From Buchnera aphidicola (Mindarus abietinus) (GTDB taxonomy: Bacteria > Pseudomonadota > Gammaproteobacteria > Enterobacterales > Enterobacteriaceae): a DNA stretch of 64,000 nucleotides. The stretch spans positions 75,364-139,363 of the forward strand of contig NZ_OZ060398.1 in the NCBI RefSeq assembly GCF_964059085.1, written 5' to 3'. Numbering within the stretch: the stretch's first letter is position 1; the number at the start of each line of letters is the position of its first letter. This document shows, one piece after another, positions 10,383 to 20,229 of this stretch. Position numbers and translations under genes: made by a program. The notes below the pieces were generated by a model that was given only the letters and a program-made list of their open reading frames with translations, ran no database searches and was not told where the DNA came from.

Positions 10383-10498
10383 TTGGATATTCTAATTTTC
10401 TGATTTTTTTTTAAAATAATGATTCTATTTAAAACATTAGATATATATTAATAGTATTAAATAAAAAAATATTAATTTTTTATTTATTAAGGCATTTA

Positions 10499-11629
10499 AT
10501 GAAAAAAAATTTTATTGTTGAATTAGCAAAACAATTAATTTCTATACCCTCTATAAGTCCAGCAGATTTGGGTTGTCAAGAAATTATTTCAAATAGATTA
10601 AGGTCTATAGGATTTACTGTAGAACATATAAATATTAATAACACTTCGAATATCTGGGCTTTTAGAGGAAAAGGAAAAAATTTAACATTTGCAGGACATA
10701 CAGATGTTGTATCTGCTGGAAAAAAAAATTTATGGAAATTTCCTCCATTTAGTCCTACTATTGAAAATAATACACTTTTTGGAAGAGGCGCGGTTGATAT
10801 GAAGGGTGCTTTAGCTGCAATGATAATAGCAGCTGAAAATTTTATTTATTTAAATCCTAATCATAAAAATCGATTATCTTTCTTAATAACTTCTGATGAA
10901 GAATCGCTCGCAATTGATGGAACTAAAGCTGTTATAAAAAAATTGATATCTAGAAAAGAAAATATAGATTACTGTATTTTAGGAGAGCCTTCTAGTAATA
11001 TTAAAGTAGGTGATTCTATAAAAAACGGTAGAAGAGGTTCAATAACAGGGTATTTAAAAATTTTAGGCGTTCAAGGACATGTAGCTTATCCTAAATTTTC
11101 AGATAATCCTATTCATAAATCTATTTCTTTTTTAAAAGAATTAATTTCGCATGAATTTGATAAAGGAAATGATTTTTTTCCGTCTACAAATATGCAGATA
11201 GTTAAAGTTGAATCTAATTCAAATTCGGAGAATTTAGTTCCAAATGAGTTACTTATAATATTTAATATTCGATTTAGCCCGGTTATTACCGTTCAAGAAA
11301 TAAAAAAATATTTTCAAAAAATATTACTTAAATATAAAATAAAATATTTTATTGACTGGAAATTATCAGGTCTTCCATTTTTTTCTACTCCTGGAATATT
11401 AACAAAAGTAGTTACTAAAGCTATTCAATATACTAATAAAATTACACCTATATTATCAACAGCAGGAGGAACTTCGGATGGTCGATTTATCTCTTTAACA
11501 GGTGCTGAAATTATTGAATTAGGACTTTTAAATAAAACTATTCATAAAGTTAATGAGTGTGTTGAAATAGAAGATTTATGTATTTTGAGTAAAATATATG
11601 AATATATTATGAATAAATTAGTTGCTTAA
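10499..11629 (+). CDS. dapE: Succinyl-diaminopimelate desuccinylase
   Basis: 376 residues; zinc metallopeptidase family M20. It removes succinate from N-succinyl-LL-diaminopimelate, a late step to meso-diaminopimelate and lysine. The first metal-binding motif FAGHTDVVSAG, the following GRGAVDMKGALAAM, the catalytic ITSDEES glutamates, GEPS and the C-terminal IHKVNECVEIEDL are all present. TAAGGCATTT lies before the ATG. It is a lysine-pathway gene together with dapA next door on the opposite strand and dapB at the far end of the window. Confidence 0.96.
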   Translation: MKKNFIVELAKQLISIPSISPADLGCQEIISNRLRSIGFTVEHININNTSNIWAFRGKGKNLTFAGHTDVVSAGKKNLWKFPPFSPTIENNTLFGRGAVDMKGALAAMIIAAENFIYLNPNHKNRLSFLITSDEESLAIDGTKAVIKKLISRKENIDYCILGEPSSNIKVGDSIKNGRRGSITGYLKILGVQGHVAYPKFSDNPIHKSISFLKELISHEFDKGNDFFPSTNMQIVKVESNSNSENLVPNELLIIFNIRFSPVITVQEIKKYFQKILLKYKIKYFIDWKLSGLPFFSTPGILTKVVTKAIQYTNKITPILSTAGGTSDGRFISLTGAEIIELGLLNKTIHKVNECVEIEDLCILSKIYEYIMNKLVA

Positions 11630-11680
11630 ATTATTTTGTGTAAATAAATATTGTTACTACTTACATAGTATAAATTTTTA

Positions 11681-11713
11681 TTATACGGAGCATTATTATA
11701 ATGCTCCGTATAA
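11681..11713. terminator. 13-bp hairpin downstream of dapE
   Basis: A perfect 13-bp stem (11681-11693 with 11701-11713, arm TTATACGGAGCAT) and a 7-base loop. It contains the G/C core CGGAGC, which is rare in this spacer, so it is not a chance A/T repeat. It sits about 50 bases beyond the dapE stop. No long T run follows on either strand, so it may act as a transcript-stabilising 3' hairpin or a weak terminator. Confidence 0.6.
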
Positions 11714-11879
11714 GATTCTATCTATTGTTAATAACAATAATTTTTCATTGAATTTATTTATCAAAGTTCAATTAAGTTAGTTTTACGGTTATTAATATAT
11801 AATTGTAAATATAAATTTTTTTATTTTTTAATTCAAATTATATAATTTAAGCATGTTTAAAAGGAAATTTTTAATTTAA

Positions 11880-11913
11880 AAAAATATTTTTTGTATATAC
11901 AAAAAATATTTTT
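11880..11913. terminator. 34-bp perfect palindrome after dapA
   Basis: A perfect palindrome without spacer, centred between 11896 and 11897 with GTAT/ATAC at the centre and A/T arms. It begins 33 bases beyond the dapA stop on the reverse strand, so dapA termination is the simplest role. Read as RNA, each arm carries a U run. Confidence 0.5.
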
Positions 11914-11945
11914 GAAATTTAATAAGATACTCTTTTTCAATTCGA

Positions 11946-12833
11946 TTATTCTGAAGATAATAAATTTATTTTTTTTAAAATATTTTTTAAAGCAATTTTA
12001 GTAGAATTAGAAATTTGAATCATTGGTAGTCTAAGAGTATCAGTTAATATTAAATTAAGCTTTTTAGCTGCCCATTTAATAGGCATTGGATTTGGTTCGA
12101 TAAATAAAATTTCATGTAAATCTGTTAATTTTTTATTAATTTTTTTAGCAGAATTAAAGTCTTTTTTTAAAGCTAACTTACACATTTCTGACATTTCTTT
12201 TGCTGCTATGTTCGCAGTTACTGAAATTACTCCATCTCCTCCTAATTGTATAAAATCAAGAGCACTAGAATCATCTCCACTGAATAATAAAAATTTTTTA
12301 GAAACATAATTTCTAATATTATTTACTCTTGATAAGTCCCCGGAAGCTTCTTTTAAACCTATAATATTTTTTAGTTTAGATAATTTAATTACAGTCTTAG
12401 GTAATAAATCACAACCTGTTCGTGAAGGTACATTATAAAGAATTTGTGGAATTTTAGTATTTTCAGAAATTAATTTAAAATGCTGATATAAACCTTCTTG
12501 AGTAGGACGGTTATAATAAGGAGTAACACTTAAACAACCAGAAATTCCAGAATTTTTTAATCTTTTAGTTAATGATATTGCTTCCGATGTTGCATTAGCT
12601 CCTGTACCAGCAATAATAGGAATTTTTCCATCAGCTATTTCCACAGTATGCATAATTAAATTAAGGTGTTCATTTTGATTTAAAGTAGCTGATTCTCCAG
12701 TTGTTCCAACAGATACAATAGCGTTTGTTCCGGACTTAATATGATAATTAATTAATTTTTTTAAACTATTTTTACAAATATTTCCTTTTTCATCCATTGG
12801 AGTAATAAGAGCTACAATACTTCCTTTAAACAT
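11946..12833 (-). CDS. dapA: 4-hydroxy-tetrahydrodipicolinate synthase
   Basis: 295 residues from [17 protein letters not shown], equal in length to the enterobacterial enzyme of 292. It condenses pyruvate with aspartate semialdehyde, the first committed step to lysine and diaminopimelate. The Schiff-base lysine is in [10 protein letters not shown] and the catalytic tyrosine in [25 protein letters not shown] and YYNRPTQEG are also intact. An upstream in-frame ATG at 12917 would add 28 residues absent from the family, so 12833 is chosen. It is transcribed divergently from bcp. Confidence 0.97.
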   Translation of the reverse strand: MFKGSIVALITPMDEKGNICKNSLKKLINYHIKSGTNAIVSVGTTGESATLNQNEHLNLIMHTVEIADGKIPIIAGTGANATSEAISLTKRLKNSGISGCLSVTPYYNRPTQEGLYQHFKLISENTKIPQILYNVPSRTGCDLLPKTVIKLSKLKNIIGLKEASGDLSRVNNIRNYVSKKFLLFSGDDSSALDFIQLGGDGVISVTANIAAKEMSEMCKLALKKDFNSAKKINKKLTDLHEILFIEPNPMPIKWAAKKLNLILTDTLRLPMIQISNSTKIALKNILKKINLLSSE

Positions 12834-13215
12834 TTTTAATTTTTCCCAAAGGTAAATTTTATATAGCACGTTTGAAAAGGTATGTAAAAAGCAAGTAGAA
12901 GATTGTATGCTTAACACATAATTAATTTTATTAAATTTAAAACAATTTTTTTAAACAAAACTAAAGATTTTTTTTGATGGTATTAAAAAAATCTTACTTT
13001 TTATTTTTCATACTTAACATATTTATATCTTTCTTAAAAATTTTAATAATAGTTTTATGATACAGAAAATTTGAATTTTTAGAAAGATATAATGATATTA
13101 TCAATATAATAGCATTTTTTACTTTTTTAATTTAGATTTTTTTATAATCAATATTATTGATTAAAAAAAAATATTTTTATATTTTTTTATTAATTATTAA
13201 TGCGGAGAAACATTA
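12834..13215. other. Divergent promoter spacer between dapA and bcp
   Basis: 382 bases without a credible gene. It holds an 11-bp A/T hairpin (12964-12974 with 12985-12995, loop of 10) and an 8-bp inverted repeat at 13145-13163 (TAATCAAT, 3-base loop, ATTGATTA) some 50 bases before bcp. Promoters for both flanking genes must lie here but cannot be fixed by eye. Confidence 0.5.
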
Positions 13216-13689
13216 GTGAAAAAATTAGAAGTTGGAGATATGGCCCCGAAATTTTTTTTATTAGATCAAGATAATGCTTTAGTATCTTCAGATCATTTTT
13301 TAGGGAAAAATGTATTACTTTTTTTTTATCCTAAAGCTATGACTCCTAGCTGTACAATACAAGCATGTAATTTAAGAGATAAATTAGAAAATTTTAAATA
13401 TTTTAATACAGAAATTATTGGAATAAGTACTGATAAACCAAAAAAATTGCTAAGATTTATGGAAAAGGAAATGTTAAATTTTACCTTACTATCAGACTTT
13501 GAACATAAAGTAAGTAAAAAATTTGGTGTTTGGAAAAAAAAAACTTTTATTGGAAAAGATTATTATGGAGTTGATAGAACTAGTTTTTTTATTGATTCTA
13601 CCGGTTTTATTAGAAAAATATTTAATAATTTTCAGGCTAATACTCATCATGAATTAGTCTTAAACTATATTAAGTTAAATTTACGTTAA
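13216..13689 (+). CDS. bcp: Thiol peroxidase, BCP-type peroxiredoxin
   Basis: 157 residues starting at GTG with GCGGAG upstream. It is a cytoplasmic peroxiredoxin that reduces hydrogen peroxide and organic hydroperoxides. The peroxidatic cysteine lies in PKAMTPSCTIQAC, with the second (resolving) cysteine five residues later. GISTDKPKKLLRF, NFTLLSDFEH and a conserved RTSFFID follow the family pattern. It has a transcription unit of its own, facing aroC. Confidence 0.95.
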   Translation: MKKLEVGDMAPKFFLLDQDNALVSSDHFLGKNVLLFFYPKAMTPSCTIQACNLRDKLENFKYFNTEIIGISTDKPKKLLRFMEKEMLNFTLLSDFEHKVSKKFGVWKKKTFIGKDYYGVDRTSFFIDSTGFIRKIFNNFQANTHHELVLNYIKLNLR

Positions 13690-13754
13690 ATAATTTATTA
13701 TTAATTTTTAAAAAAATAAATTTTTTAAAATAATTTAATTGTTTTAAGTAGAAA

Positions 13755-13787
13755 AAATGCTACTAAATTATTAGTTTAGTAGCATTT
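13755..13787. terminator. Bidirectional terminator between bcp and aroC
   Basis: A perfect 13-bp stem (13755-13767 with 13775-13787, arm AAATGCTACTAAA) and a 7-base loop, between converging genes. A runs on the left and T/A-rich sequence on the right give U tracts in one direction. The arm includes GC pairs, so this is a well supported structure. Confidence 0.7.
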
Positions 13788-13868
13788 AAATTAAAAAAAA
13801 TTATAAATTTATATGAAAATTTATGTTTTTAAAGAAAAAATAGGTACTGAAATTTTAATTTAATAAAA

Positions 13869-14933
13869 TTAAATTTTATTACATTGAGCTCTATATCTCA
13901 ATAAATGATCCATTAAAACAATAGCGACCATAGATTCAGCAATTGGAACTGCTCTAATTCCTACACAAGGGTCATGTCTTCCTTTAGTAGAAATTACACT
14001 ATTATTTCCATAAATGTCTATTGTTTTTCCAGGAATTCTAATGCTAGAAGTTGGTTTCAAAGCAATTGTTGTTAGAATAGGTTTTCCATTACTAATTCCA
14101 CCGAGTATTCCCCCAGCATGATTACTTATAAATTTTTGATTATTAATTTCATCTCTATGTTGAGAACCTTTTTGGTTTATTACAGAAAAACCATCTCCTA
14201 TTTCTATCCCTTTAACGGCATTAATGCTCATTAATGCATGAGCTAAATCAGCGTCTAATCTATCAAATACTGGTTCTCCTAATCCAACTGGAACATTTTC
14301 TGAAATTATAGTTATTTTTGCTCCAATAGAATTTCCTTCTTTTTTTAATAATCGTATGAAACTTTCAATTTTTTTAACTTTTTTAGAATCAGCACAAAAA
14401 AATGGATTATTTTTAACTTCATCCCATGATTTTAAGTCACAAATAATATTTCCTAGTTGAGCTAAATATCCTCGAATAAGAATATTATGTTTTTCAAATA
14501 AATATTTTTTAGCTATTGCACCAGCTGCAACTCTCATAGTTGTTTCTCTAGCTGAAGAGCGTCCTCCCCCTCTATAATCTCTAATACCATATTTTTTATA
14601 ATAGGTGTAATCTGCATGACCTGGACGAAATAAATTTTTATTATTTTCATAATCTTTTGATCTTTGATCGGTATTATGGATAAGTAATCCAATACTAGTA
14701 CCAGTAGTAATTCCATTAAATAACCCTGATAAGATTTGTACTTTATCTTCTTCTTTTCTTTGGGTTGTATATTTAGAACTTCCTGGTTTTCTTCTATCAA
14801 GTTCTTTTTGCAAATCTTTTTCGGATATTTTTATTCCTGGAGGCACGCCATCAACAATACAACCTAATGATTCTCCATGTGATTCTCCAAAAGTAGTAAT
14901 ACAAAAATTTTTTCCAATAGTATTTCCGGCCAT
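13869..14933 (-). CDS. aroC: Chorismate synthase
   Basis: 354 residues, near the 361 of E. coli. It makes chorismate from 5-enolpyruvylshikimate-3-phosphate using reduced FMN. The three family signatures are present: [18 protein letters not shown], the [19 protein letters not shown] region and the C-terminal [17 protein letters not shown]. The start [10 protein letters not shown] is the family start. Chorismate feeds phenylalanine and tryptophan provision to the host, linking it with aroH at 39.8 kb. Confidence 0.97.
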   Translation of the reverse strand: MAGNTIGKNFCITTFGESHGESLGCIVDGVPPGIKISEKDLQKELDRRKPGSSKYTTQRKEEDKVQILSGLFNGITTGTSIGLLIHNTDQRSKDYENNKNLFRPGHADYTYYKKYGIRDYRGGGRSSARETTMRVAAGAIAKKYLFEKHNILIRGYLAQLGNIICDLKSWDEVKNNPFFCADSKKVKKIESFIRLLKKEGNSIGAKITIISENVPVGLGEPVFDRLDADLAHALMSINAVKGIEIGDGFSVINQKGSQHRDEINNQKFISNHAGGILGGISNGKPILTTIALKPTSSIRIPGKTIDIYGNNSVISTKGRHDPCVGIRAVPIAESMVAIVLMDHLLRYRAQCNKI

Positions 14934-15135
14934 TTTGAAATCCTTGTTTATATTTAATAATAAGCATATTGTTTTTTTAATTTAAAAAAAATTTTTTTTG
15001 CTGTAGTATTAATATACTTTTTTATAATAAAATTATTATAATTAGTTTAATTTTTTAAAAATCTTATTTTATTTAAGATAATTAAAAGCTTAATAATATT
15101 TTTGTATGAAAAGTATAATGGTAATTAAAAAAATT

Positions 15136-15666
15136 ATGGAAAACAATAAAACATTTTTATTAAGTGATTTTTCATTATTTCGAAAATCTTTAAAAGGTAT
15201 TAATGAAATAAAACAAGATACAATATTTCATTATAAAAATTCTTATGAAAAGAATTCTGTATTTTTAAAACGTAAAATATTTGAGCATGATTTGAATTCT
15301 CATTTATTATCGAACAGTAAATTAACTCATAAAGTAAAGAATAATCCTATTTCATATGTACGAAATATAAGTGAAAAAAATAAATTAAAAAAAATAAAAA
15401 AAGGAAAATATATTCCTGAAATTACTCTTGATTTGCATGGTTTAAATCAATTGCAAGCCAAGAAAGAATTAGGAATATTAATTTCTGTCTGTCTTGAAGA
15501 AAATATATTTTGTGCATGTATAATACATGGACATGGAAAAAATATTCTTAAAAAACAAACTTCTTTTTGGTTATCTCAACATCCAGATATTATTGCTTTT
15601 TGTCAAGCGCCTAAAAGTTTAGGAAATTCAGCAGCGTTAATTGTTTTAATTGACTGTTTAATTTAA
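15136..15666 (+). CDS. smrB: Ribosome rescue endonuclease SmrB
   Basis: 176 residues from MENNKTFLLSDFSLFRKS; from this Met the spacing to LFR equals that in E. coli SmrB, so it is preferred to the upstream ATG at 15106. A variable N-terminal region (about 1-85) contains IKQDTI. The Smr domain follows with LDLHGLNQLQAKKELG, CACIIHGHGKNILKKQT and WLSQHP. The DLHG and HGHG motifs that define Smr nucleases are intact. In E. coli, SmrB cleaves mRNA between collided ribosomes to start rescue. It is divergent from aroC and upstream of the his operon. Confidence 0.92.
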   Translation: MENNKTFLLSDFSLFRKSLKGINEIKQDTIFHYKNSYEKNSVFLKRKIFEHDLNSHLLSNSKLTHKVKNNPISYVRNISEKNKLKKIKKGKYIPEITLDLHGLNQLQAKKELGILISVCLEENIFCACIIHGHGKNILKKQTSFWLSQHPDIIAFCQAPKSLGNSAALIVLIDCLI

Positions 15667-15743
15667 ATTTTTTTTATTTTTTTCATTTTTCTAAAAAAAT
15701 TTATTTTTTTATTTACATAAAATTTTTTTTTATTTTAAATAAA

Positions 15744-15779
15744 AATTATTAATTTTAAATAATTAATAATTCTTTTTTG
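15744..15779 (+). terminator. Hairpin plus T tract in the hisG leader
   Basis: An 11-bp A/T stem (15744-15754 with 15761-15771) and a 6-base loop, followed by C and a run of six T. It lies about 75 bases after smrB and 63 bases before hisG. It may end smrB transcription or be the remains of the his attenuator. There is no ATG between 15667 and 15841, so no His-rich leader peptide is encoded. Confidence 0.45.
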
Positions 15780-15841
15780 TTTTTTATAAAAAATACATTT
15801 TTCTTAAAAAATTTATTAAATTTACTAAATAAGGAAAAAAA

Positions 15842-16744
15842 ATGCTAGAGAAAAATTCTCGTGTTCGAATTGCTATGCAAAAATCAGGCAGACTAAGTGA
15901 CGATTCTAAAAAATTATTAACTCGTTGTGGGATTAAAATTAATTTACAACAAAAAGGTTTAATTGCTTTTGCTGAAAATATGCCTATTGATATTATGTAT
16001 GTTAGAGACGACGACATTCCTGAGTTAGTTATTCAAGGAGTAGTTGATTTAGGAATTGTAGGAAAAAATGTATTAAAAGAAAATTTTTTAAATAGAAAAG
16101 AAAAATTAAAAAAAAATTTATATAATATATTATGTGATCTTGATTTTGGAACATGTAGATTATCATTGTCAATTCCATTAAATGTAAAGTATTGTAATAT
16201 ACAATATTTTCAAAATACGCGTATAGCTACATCTTATCCTAATTTGCTAAAGAATTTTTTAGATAAAAAAAAAATTCAATTTAAATTATGTTCATTAAAT
16301 GGATCTGTGGAAGTTGCTCCAAGGTTAAATTTGGCTGATGCTATATGTGATTTAGTTTCTACAGGTGCTACTCTTAAAGAAAATGGACTATATGAAGTAG
16401 AAACAGTTTATATTTCTTCAGCTTGCCTTATTAGTAGATTAGGAAAAATGTCGATTTTTAAGGAAAATATAATTAATAAATTAATAACACGTATTCAAGG
16501 TGTTATTAAAGCAAGAGAATCTAAATATATTATGTTACATGCTCCAATTTCTAAGTTAGACAAAGTTGTTTCATTATTACGAGGAGCTGAAAATCCAACA
16601 ATTTTAAAATTAGCAAATGATAAAACAAAAGTAGCTATGCATATGGTTAGTAGCGAGACTTTGTTTTGGGAAACTATGGAAAAATTAAAAAATTTAGGTG
16701 CCAGTTCTATATTAGTTTTACCAATTGAAAAAATGATGGAATAA
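15842..16744 (+). CDS. hisG: ATP phosphoribosyltransferase
   Basis: 300 residues, the long form that carries its own C-terminal regulatory domain. It joins ATP and PRPP, the first and feedback-controlled step of histidine synthesis. The N-terminal [14 protein letters not shown], the catalytic-core [18 protein letters not shown] loop, and a C-terminal ACT-like domain (about residues 225-300, [33 protein letters not shown]) are visible. The first gene of an eight-gene operon. The allosteric domain is retained although leader-peptide attenuation appears lost. AAGGAAA precedes the ATG. Confidence 0.97.
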   Translation: MLEKNSRVRIAMQKSGRLSDDSKKLLTRCGIKINLQQKGLIAFAENMPIDIMYVRDDDIPELVIQGVVDLGIVGKNVLKENFLNRKEKLKKNLYNILCDLDFGTCRLSLSIPLNVKYCNIQYFQNTRIATSYPNLLKNFLDKKKIQFKLCSLNGSVEVAPRLNLADAICDLVSTGATLKENGLYEVETVYISSACLISRLGKMSIFKENIINKLITRIQGVIKARESKYIMLHAPISKLDKVVSLLRGAENPTILKLANDKTKVAMHMVSSETLFWETMEKLKNLGASSILVLPIEKMME

Positions 16745-16749
16745 ATAAA

Positions 16750-18069
16750 ATGATACAAAGAAATATTATTATTTGGGATAAATTAAATTTAGAAGAGAAA
16801 CAAAAAGTTCTAACTAGACCTCATTTAAAAAATTCGAATTTAGTTAGTCAAACAGTTTCTAGTATTATTAATGATGTAAAACAGTTTGGAGATAAAGCAA
16901 TTAAAAAATATACTAGAATATTTGACAAACTTGAAATAGAAAATTTTCTTTTAAATCAAGAAAACGTTTCTATTGATTCAATAAATATAAAAAATAATGT
17001 CAAAAATTCTATTTTAATTGCTTTTAAAAATATAGAATTATTTCATAAATTGAAAAATAAATTAAAAAAAGAAGTAGAAACACAACCTGGAATTAAATGT
17101 TCTAGATTAGTATTACCAATTCAATCGGTTGGATTATATGTTCCAGGTGGTTCTACATCTTTATTTTCTACTGCTTTAATGTTAGCAATACCAGCTAAAA
17201 TTGCTAAATGTAAAAATATTGTTATTTGCTCTCCTCCTCCAATTTCTCGTGAATTATTATACGTAGCTAAATTGTGCGGAGTACATAAAGTATTTCAAGT
17301 TGGTGGTGCTCAAGCTATAGCAGGATTAACATTTGGGACTGAAACAATTCCTAAAGTTGATAAAATATTCGGTCCAGGAAATGTATATGTTACAGAAGCA
17401 AAATTACAGGTAAGTAAATCTTTTTATAATGTTGATATTGATATGATAGCTGGACCATCAGAATTATTAATACTTGCTGATTATACAGCTAATCCTGAAT
17501 TCATCGTGGCTGATTTATTTTCTCAAGCAGAACATGGTCCTTCTTCTCAAGTTTTATTAGTTACTTCATGTAAAAAAATAGCCACATTAACTTTATCTAT
17601 TTTACTAAAAAAATTAGAGTTTTTTTCTGATGTACATGTAATTAGAAAATCAATTATGAATAGTAGAATAATTTATTCAGAAAGTATGGAAGAGTGTATT
17701 AGCATAGTAAATAGATATGGTCCTGAACATTTAATTATTCAAACAAATTCACCTAAAAAAGAATTGAGTAATATTAACAACGCAGGTTCAATTTTTCTAG
17801 GGAAATGGTCTCCCGTTTCTGCTGGAGATTACGCGTCAGGAACAAATCATGTTTTACCTACTTCAGGTTCTGTAAATACTCGTTCTGGGTTATCAGTTTC
17901 GGACTTTCAAAAACAGATTACAGTACAGGAATTAAGTAAACAAGGATTAAAAAATTTATCGAGTACTATTCAAACATTAGCTAAGCAGGAAAAAATGAAT
18001 GAGCATTCTAATGCTGTACAAATTAGGATAGATAGTTTTAATTTATTAAAGGAAAATTATGATATTTAA
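16750..18069 (+). CDS. hisD: Histidinol dehydrogenase
   Basis: 439 residues, near the 434 of E. coli. It carries out the last two steps of histidine synthesis, oxidising histidinol to histidine with NAD+ and zinc. Signatures include VGLYVPGGSTSLFSTALM, VGGAQAIAGLTFGTETIPKVDKI, GPGNVYV, IDMIAGPSELLI, FSQAEHGPSSQ, and the C-terminal SAGDYASGTNHVLPTSG with catalytic histidines. It starts five bases after hisG and overlaps hisC by 11 bases. Confidence 0.97.
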   Translation: MIQRNIIIWDKLNLEEKQKVLTRPHLKNSNLVSQTVSSIINDVKQFGDKAIKKYTRIFDKLEIENFLLNQENVSIDSINIKNNVKNSILIAFKNIELFHKLKNKLKKEVETQPGIKCSRLVLPIQSVGLYVPGGSTSLFSTALMLAIPAKIAKCKNIVICSPPPISRELLYVAKLCGVHKVFQVGGAQAIAGLTFGTETIPKVDKIFGPGNVYVTEAKLQVSKSFYNVDIDMIAGPSELLILADYTANPEFIVADLFSQAEHGPSSQVLLVTSCKKIATLTLSILLKKLEFFSDVHVIRKSIMNSRIIYSESMEECISIVNRYGPEHLIIQTNSPKKELSNINNAGSIFLGKWSPVSAGDYASGTNHVLPTSGSVNTRSGLSVSDFQKQITVQELSKQGLKNLSSTIQTLAKQEKMNEHSNAVQIRIDSFNLLKENYDI

Positions 18070-19126
18070 TATTAAAAAATTAGTTCAACCTCATCTACGT
18101 AAATTTCTTCCTTATCAATCTGCTAGAAGAATAGGGGGTAAGGGAGATATATGGTTAAATGCTAACGAATCACCTTTTTCTATTAACTATTTAACAAAAA
18201 AAAATAATTTAAATAGATATCCTGAATGTCAACCTAAAAATGTTATATTAAAGTATGCAAATTATTCAAAGGTTAATGTTAAAAATATATTAGTAACTAG
18301 AGGATCGGATGAAGGAATAGATTTACTAAATAGAACATTTTGTATACCGAATAAAGATTCAATTATGATTTTCCCGCCGACCTACGATATGTACTCGGTT
18401 TCTGCTAGAATAATGGGAATTAATGTTAAACAAGTTCCATTACTAAAAAATTGGAATCTTGACATATTAAATATTAAATTAAATATTAAAAATGTAAAAA
18501 TAATTTATCTATGTAGACCAAATAATCCTACTGGAAATTGTTTTGATGATAAAATTTTAAAAAAAGTATTAGAAATTGCTGATAGAAAGGCAATTGTAGT
18601 AGTCGACGAAGCATATATTGAATTTTGTTATAATAAAACTATTACTTCTTGGTTATACGATTATTCTAATTTAGTTATATTAAGAACATTTTCAAAAGCG
18701 TTTTCTTTAGCAGGTCTACGATGTGGATTTCTTTTAAGTAATGAAAACATAATTAAAATATTATCTACGATAATACCACCCTATCCTATATCTACTCCTA
18801 CTTCAGAAATAGCAGAAGAAGCGTTAAATAAAAAAAATATTAATACTATTAAAAATAATATAGTTTTATTAAACCAAAATAAAGACTGGTTAATACAATC
18901 TTTAAAAAATAATATTTTAGTTGAAAAAATATGTCATAGTGAAGCTAATTATATTTTAGTAAAATTTTATCTTTCAGATAAAGTATTTACATTTCTTTGG
19001 AATGAAGGAATTGTAGTTCGTAATCAAAGTGAAAAAACTAATTTGAAAGGATATTTAAGAATTTCTATTGGAACAAAAAATGAGTGCAGAAAATTGATTG
19101 ATTCTTTAAATTTATTAAAATTATAA
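18059..19126 (+). CDS. hisC: Histidinol-phosphate aminotransferase
   Basis: 355 residues. A pyridoxal-phosphate class II aminotransferase that converts imidazole acetol-phosphate to histidinol-phosphate. Seen: WLNANESPF, LNRYPECQP, CRPNNPTGN, the VVVDEAYIEF aspartate and the PLP lysine in RTFSKAFSLAGLRCGF. In Buchnera a broad-range aminotransferase may also serve other amino acids; that is inference. The ATG lies inside the last codons of hisD, indicating translational coupling. Confidence 0.97.
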   Translation: MIFNIKKLVQPHLRKFLPYQSARRIGGKGDIWLNANESPFSINYLTKKNNLNRYPECQPKNVILKYANYSKVNVKNILVTRGSDEGIDLLNRTFCIPNKDSIMIFPPTYDMYSVSARIMGINVKQVPLLKNWNLDILNIKLNIKNVKIIYLCRPNNPTGNCFDDKILKKVLEIADRKAIVVVDEAYIEFCYNKTITSWLYDYSNLVILRTFSKAFSLAGLRCGFLLSNENIIKILSTIIPPYPISTPTSEIAEEALNKKNINTIKNNIVLLNQNKDWLIQSLKNNILVEKICHSEANYILVKFYLSDKVFTFLWNEGIVVRNQSEKTNLKGYLRISIGTKNECRKLIDSLNLLKL

Positions 19127-19158
19127 TTTCATTAGGCTTATTATTATTGAGAAAACAT

Positions 19159-20229
19159 ATGTATAAAAAAATTCTATTTATTGATAGAGATGGAACATTA
19201 GTATCTGAACCAATAGATAATTTTCAAATTGATAGATTAGATAAAATTAAATTAGAAAAAAATGTTATTCCTTCTTTAATTTTATTACAGAAAAAAAAAT
19301 ATAAATTGGTAATGATTACAAATCAAGATGGATTAGGTAGTTCCTCATTTCCTTTAAAAGACTTTGATAAAACTCATAATTTTATAATTGATATTTTTCT
19401 TTCACAAGGTATTTTTTTTCAAAAAATACTGATTTGCCCTCATAAAGAAATAGATAATTGTGAATGCAGAAAACCTAAAACTAAATTAGTTGATTCATTT
19501 TTATTAAATAATAAAATATCACTGAAAGAAAGTTACGTTATTGGGGATCGAAAAAGCGATATGGAGTTTGCAAGGAATATAGGAGTTACAGGTTTACATT
19601 ATAAAGAAAAATTTGATTGGAATCAAATTACTCATAATATTTTAATTAAAGAAAAAAATAGAACGTTTAAAATAAAAAGAAATACAAAAGAAACTAATAT
19701 AGAAATAGAAGTTTGGATAGATGAAAAAAAAGAAAATGATATTCATACAGGAATTAAATTTTTTGATCATATGTTAGAACAAATATTTGTACATTCAGGA
19801 ATTTCAGCGAAAATAAAAGTTTGTGGAGATATAAAAGTAGATGATCATCATACTGTAGAAGATACAGGAATAGTATTAGGTACAGTTTTAAAAAAAGCGT
19901 TAAAAGATAAAATAGGTTTAAATAGGTTTGGTTCTTATGTCCCTATGGATGAAAGCTTATCTTCTTGTATAGTAGATATTTCAGGTAGACCGTATCTTAA
20001 TTTTAAGGCAAAATTCACTTATCAATATATAGGTTCTTTAAGTACTCAAATGATTGAGCATTTTTTTTATTCTTTAACTTATTCGATGAATATAACATTG
20101 CATTTAAAAGCAAAAGGAAAAAATGATCATCATATAGCAGAGAGTTTATTTAAATCATTTGGATTTGCTTTAAAACAAGCATTTCAAATTAACGGAAATT
20201 TTATACCTAGCTCAAAGGGTCTTTTATAA
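19159..20229 (+). CDS. hisB: Bifunctional histidinol-phosphatase / imidazoleglycerol-phosphate dehydratase
   Basis: 356 residues with both enterobacterial domains. Residues 1-165 are the HAD-type phosphatase (LFIDRDGTLV with the nucleophile Asp, MITNQDGLG, CPHKEIDNCECRKPK zinc loop, VIGDRKSDM). Residues 168-356 are the dehydratase (FFDHMLEQ, DDHHTVEDTGIVLG, MDESLSSC, IEHFFYSL, GKNDHHIAESLFKSFG). ATG 19159 is chosen over TTG 19147 because MYKKILFIDRDGT matches the family. Its stop overlaps the hisH start by one base (TAATG). Confidence 0.97.
   Translation: MYKKILFIDRDGTLVSEPIDNFQIDRLDKIKLEKNVIPSLILLQKKKYKLVMITNQDGLGSSSFPLKDFDKTHNFIIDIFLSQGIFFQKILICPHKEIDNCECRKPKTKLVDSFLLNNKISLKESYVIGDRKSDMEFARNIGVTGLHYKEKFDWNQITHNILIKEKNRTFKIKRNTKETNIEIEVWIDEKKENDIHTGIKFFDHMLEQIFVHSGISAKIKVCGDIKVDDHHTVEDTGIVLGTVLKKALKDKIGLNRFGSYVPMDESLSSCIVDISGRPYLNFKAKFTYQYIGSLSTQMIEHFFYSLTYSMNITLHLKAKGKNDHHIAESLFKSFGFALKQAFQINGNFIPSSKGLL

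Larger units (their letters stand above)
11630..11945. other. Non-coding spacer between converging dapE and dapA
   Basis: 316 bases holding two strong inverted repeats that are listed separately (11681-11713 and 11880-11913). I see no open frame or gene remnant between them. Confidence 0.6.

Noticed and set aside
14534..14800. 88-codon frame inside aroC in another frame
   Set aside because: It lies fully inside chorismate synthase on the same strand and shows no independent features.
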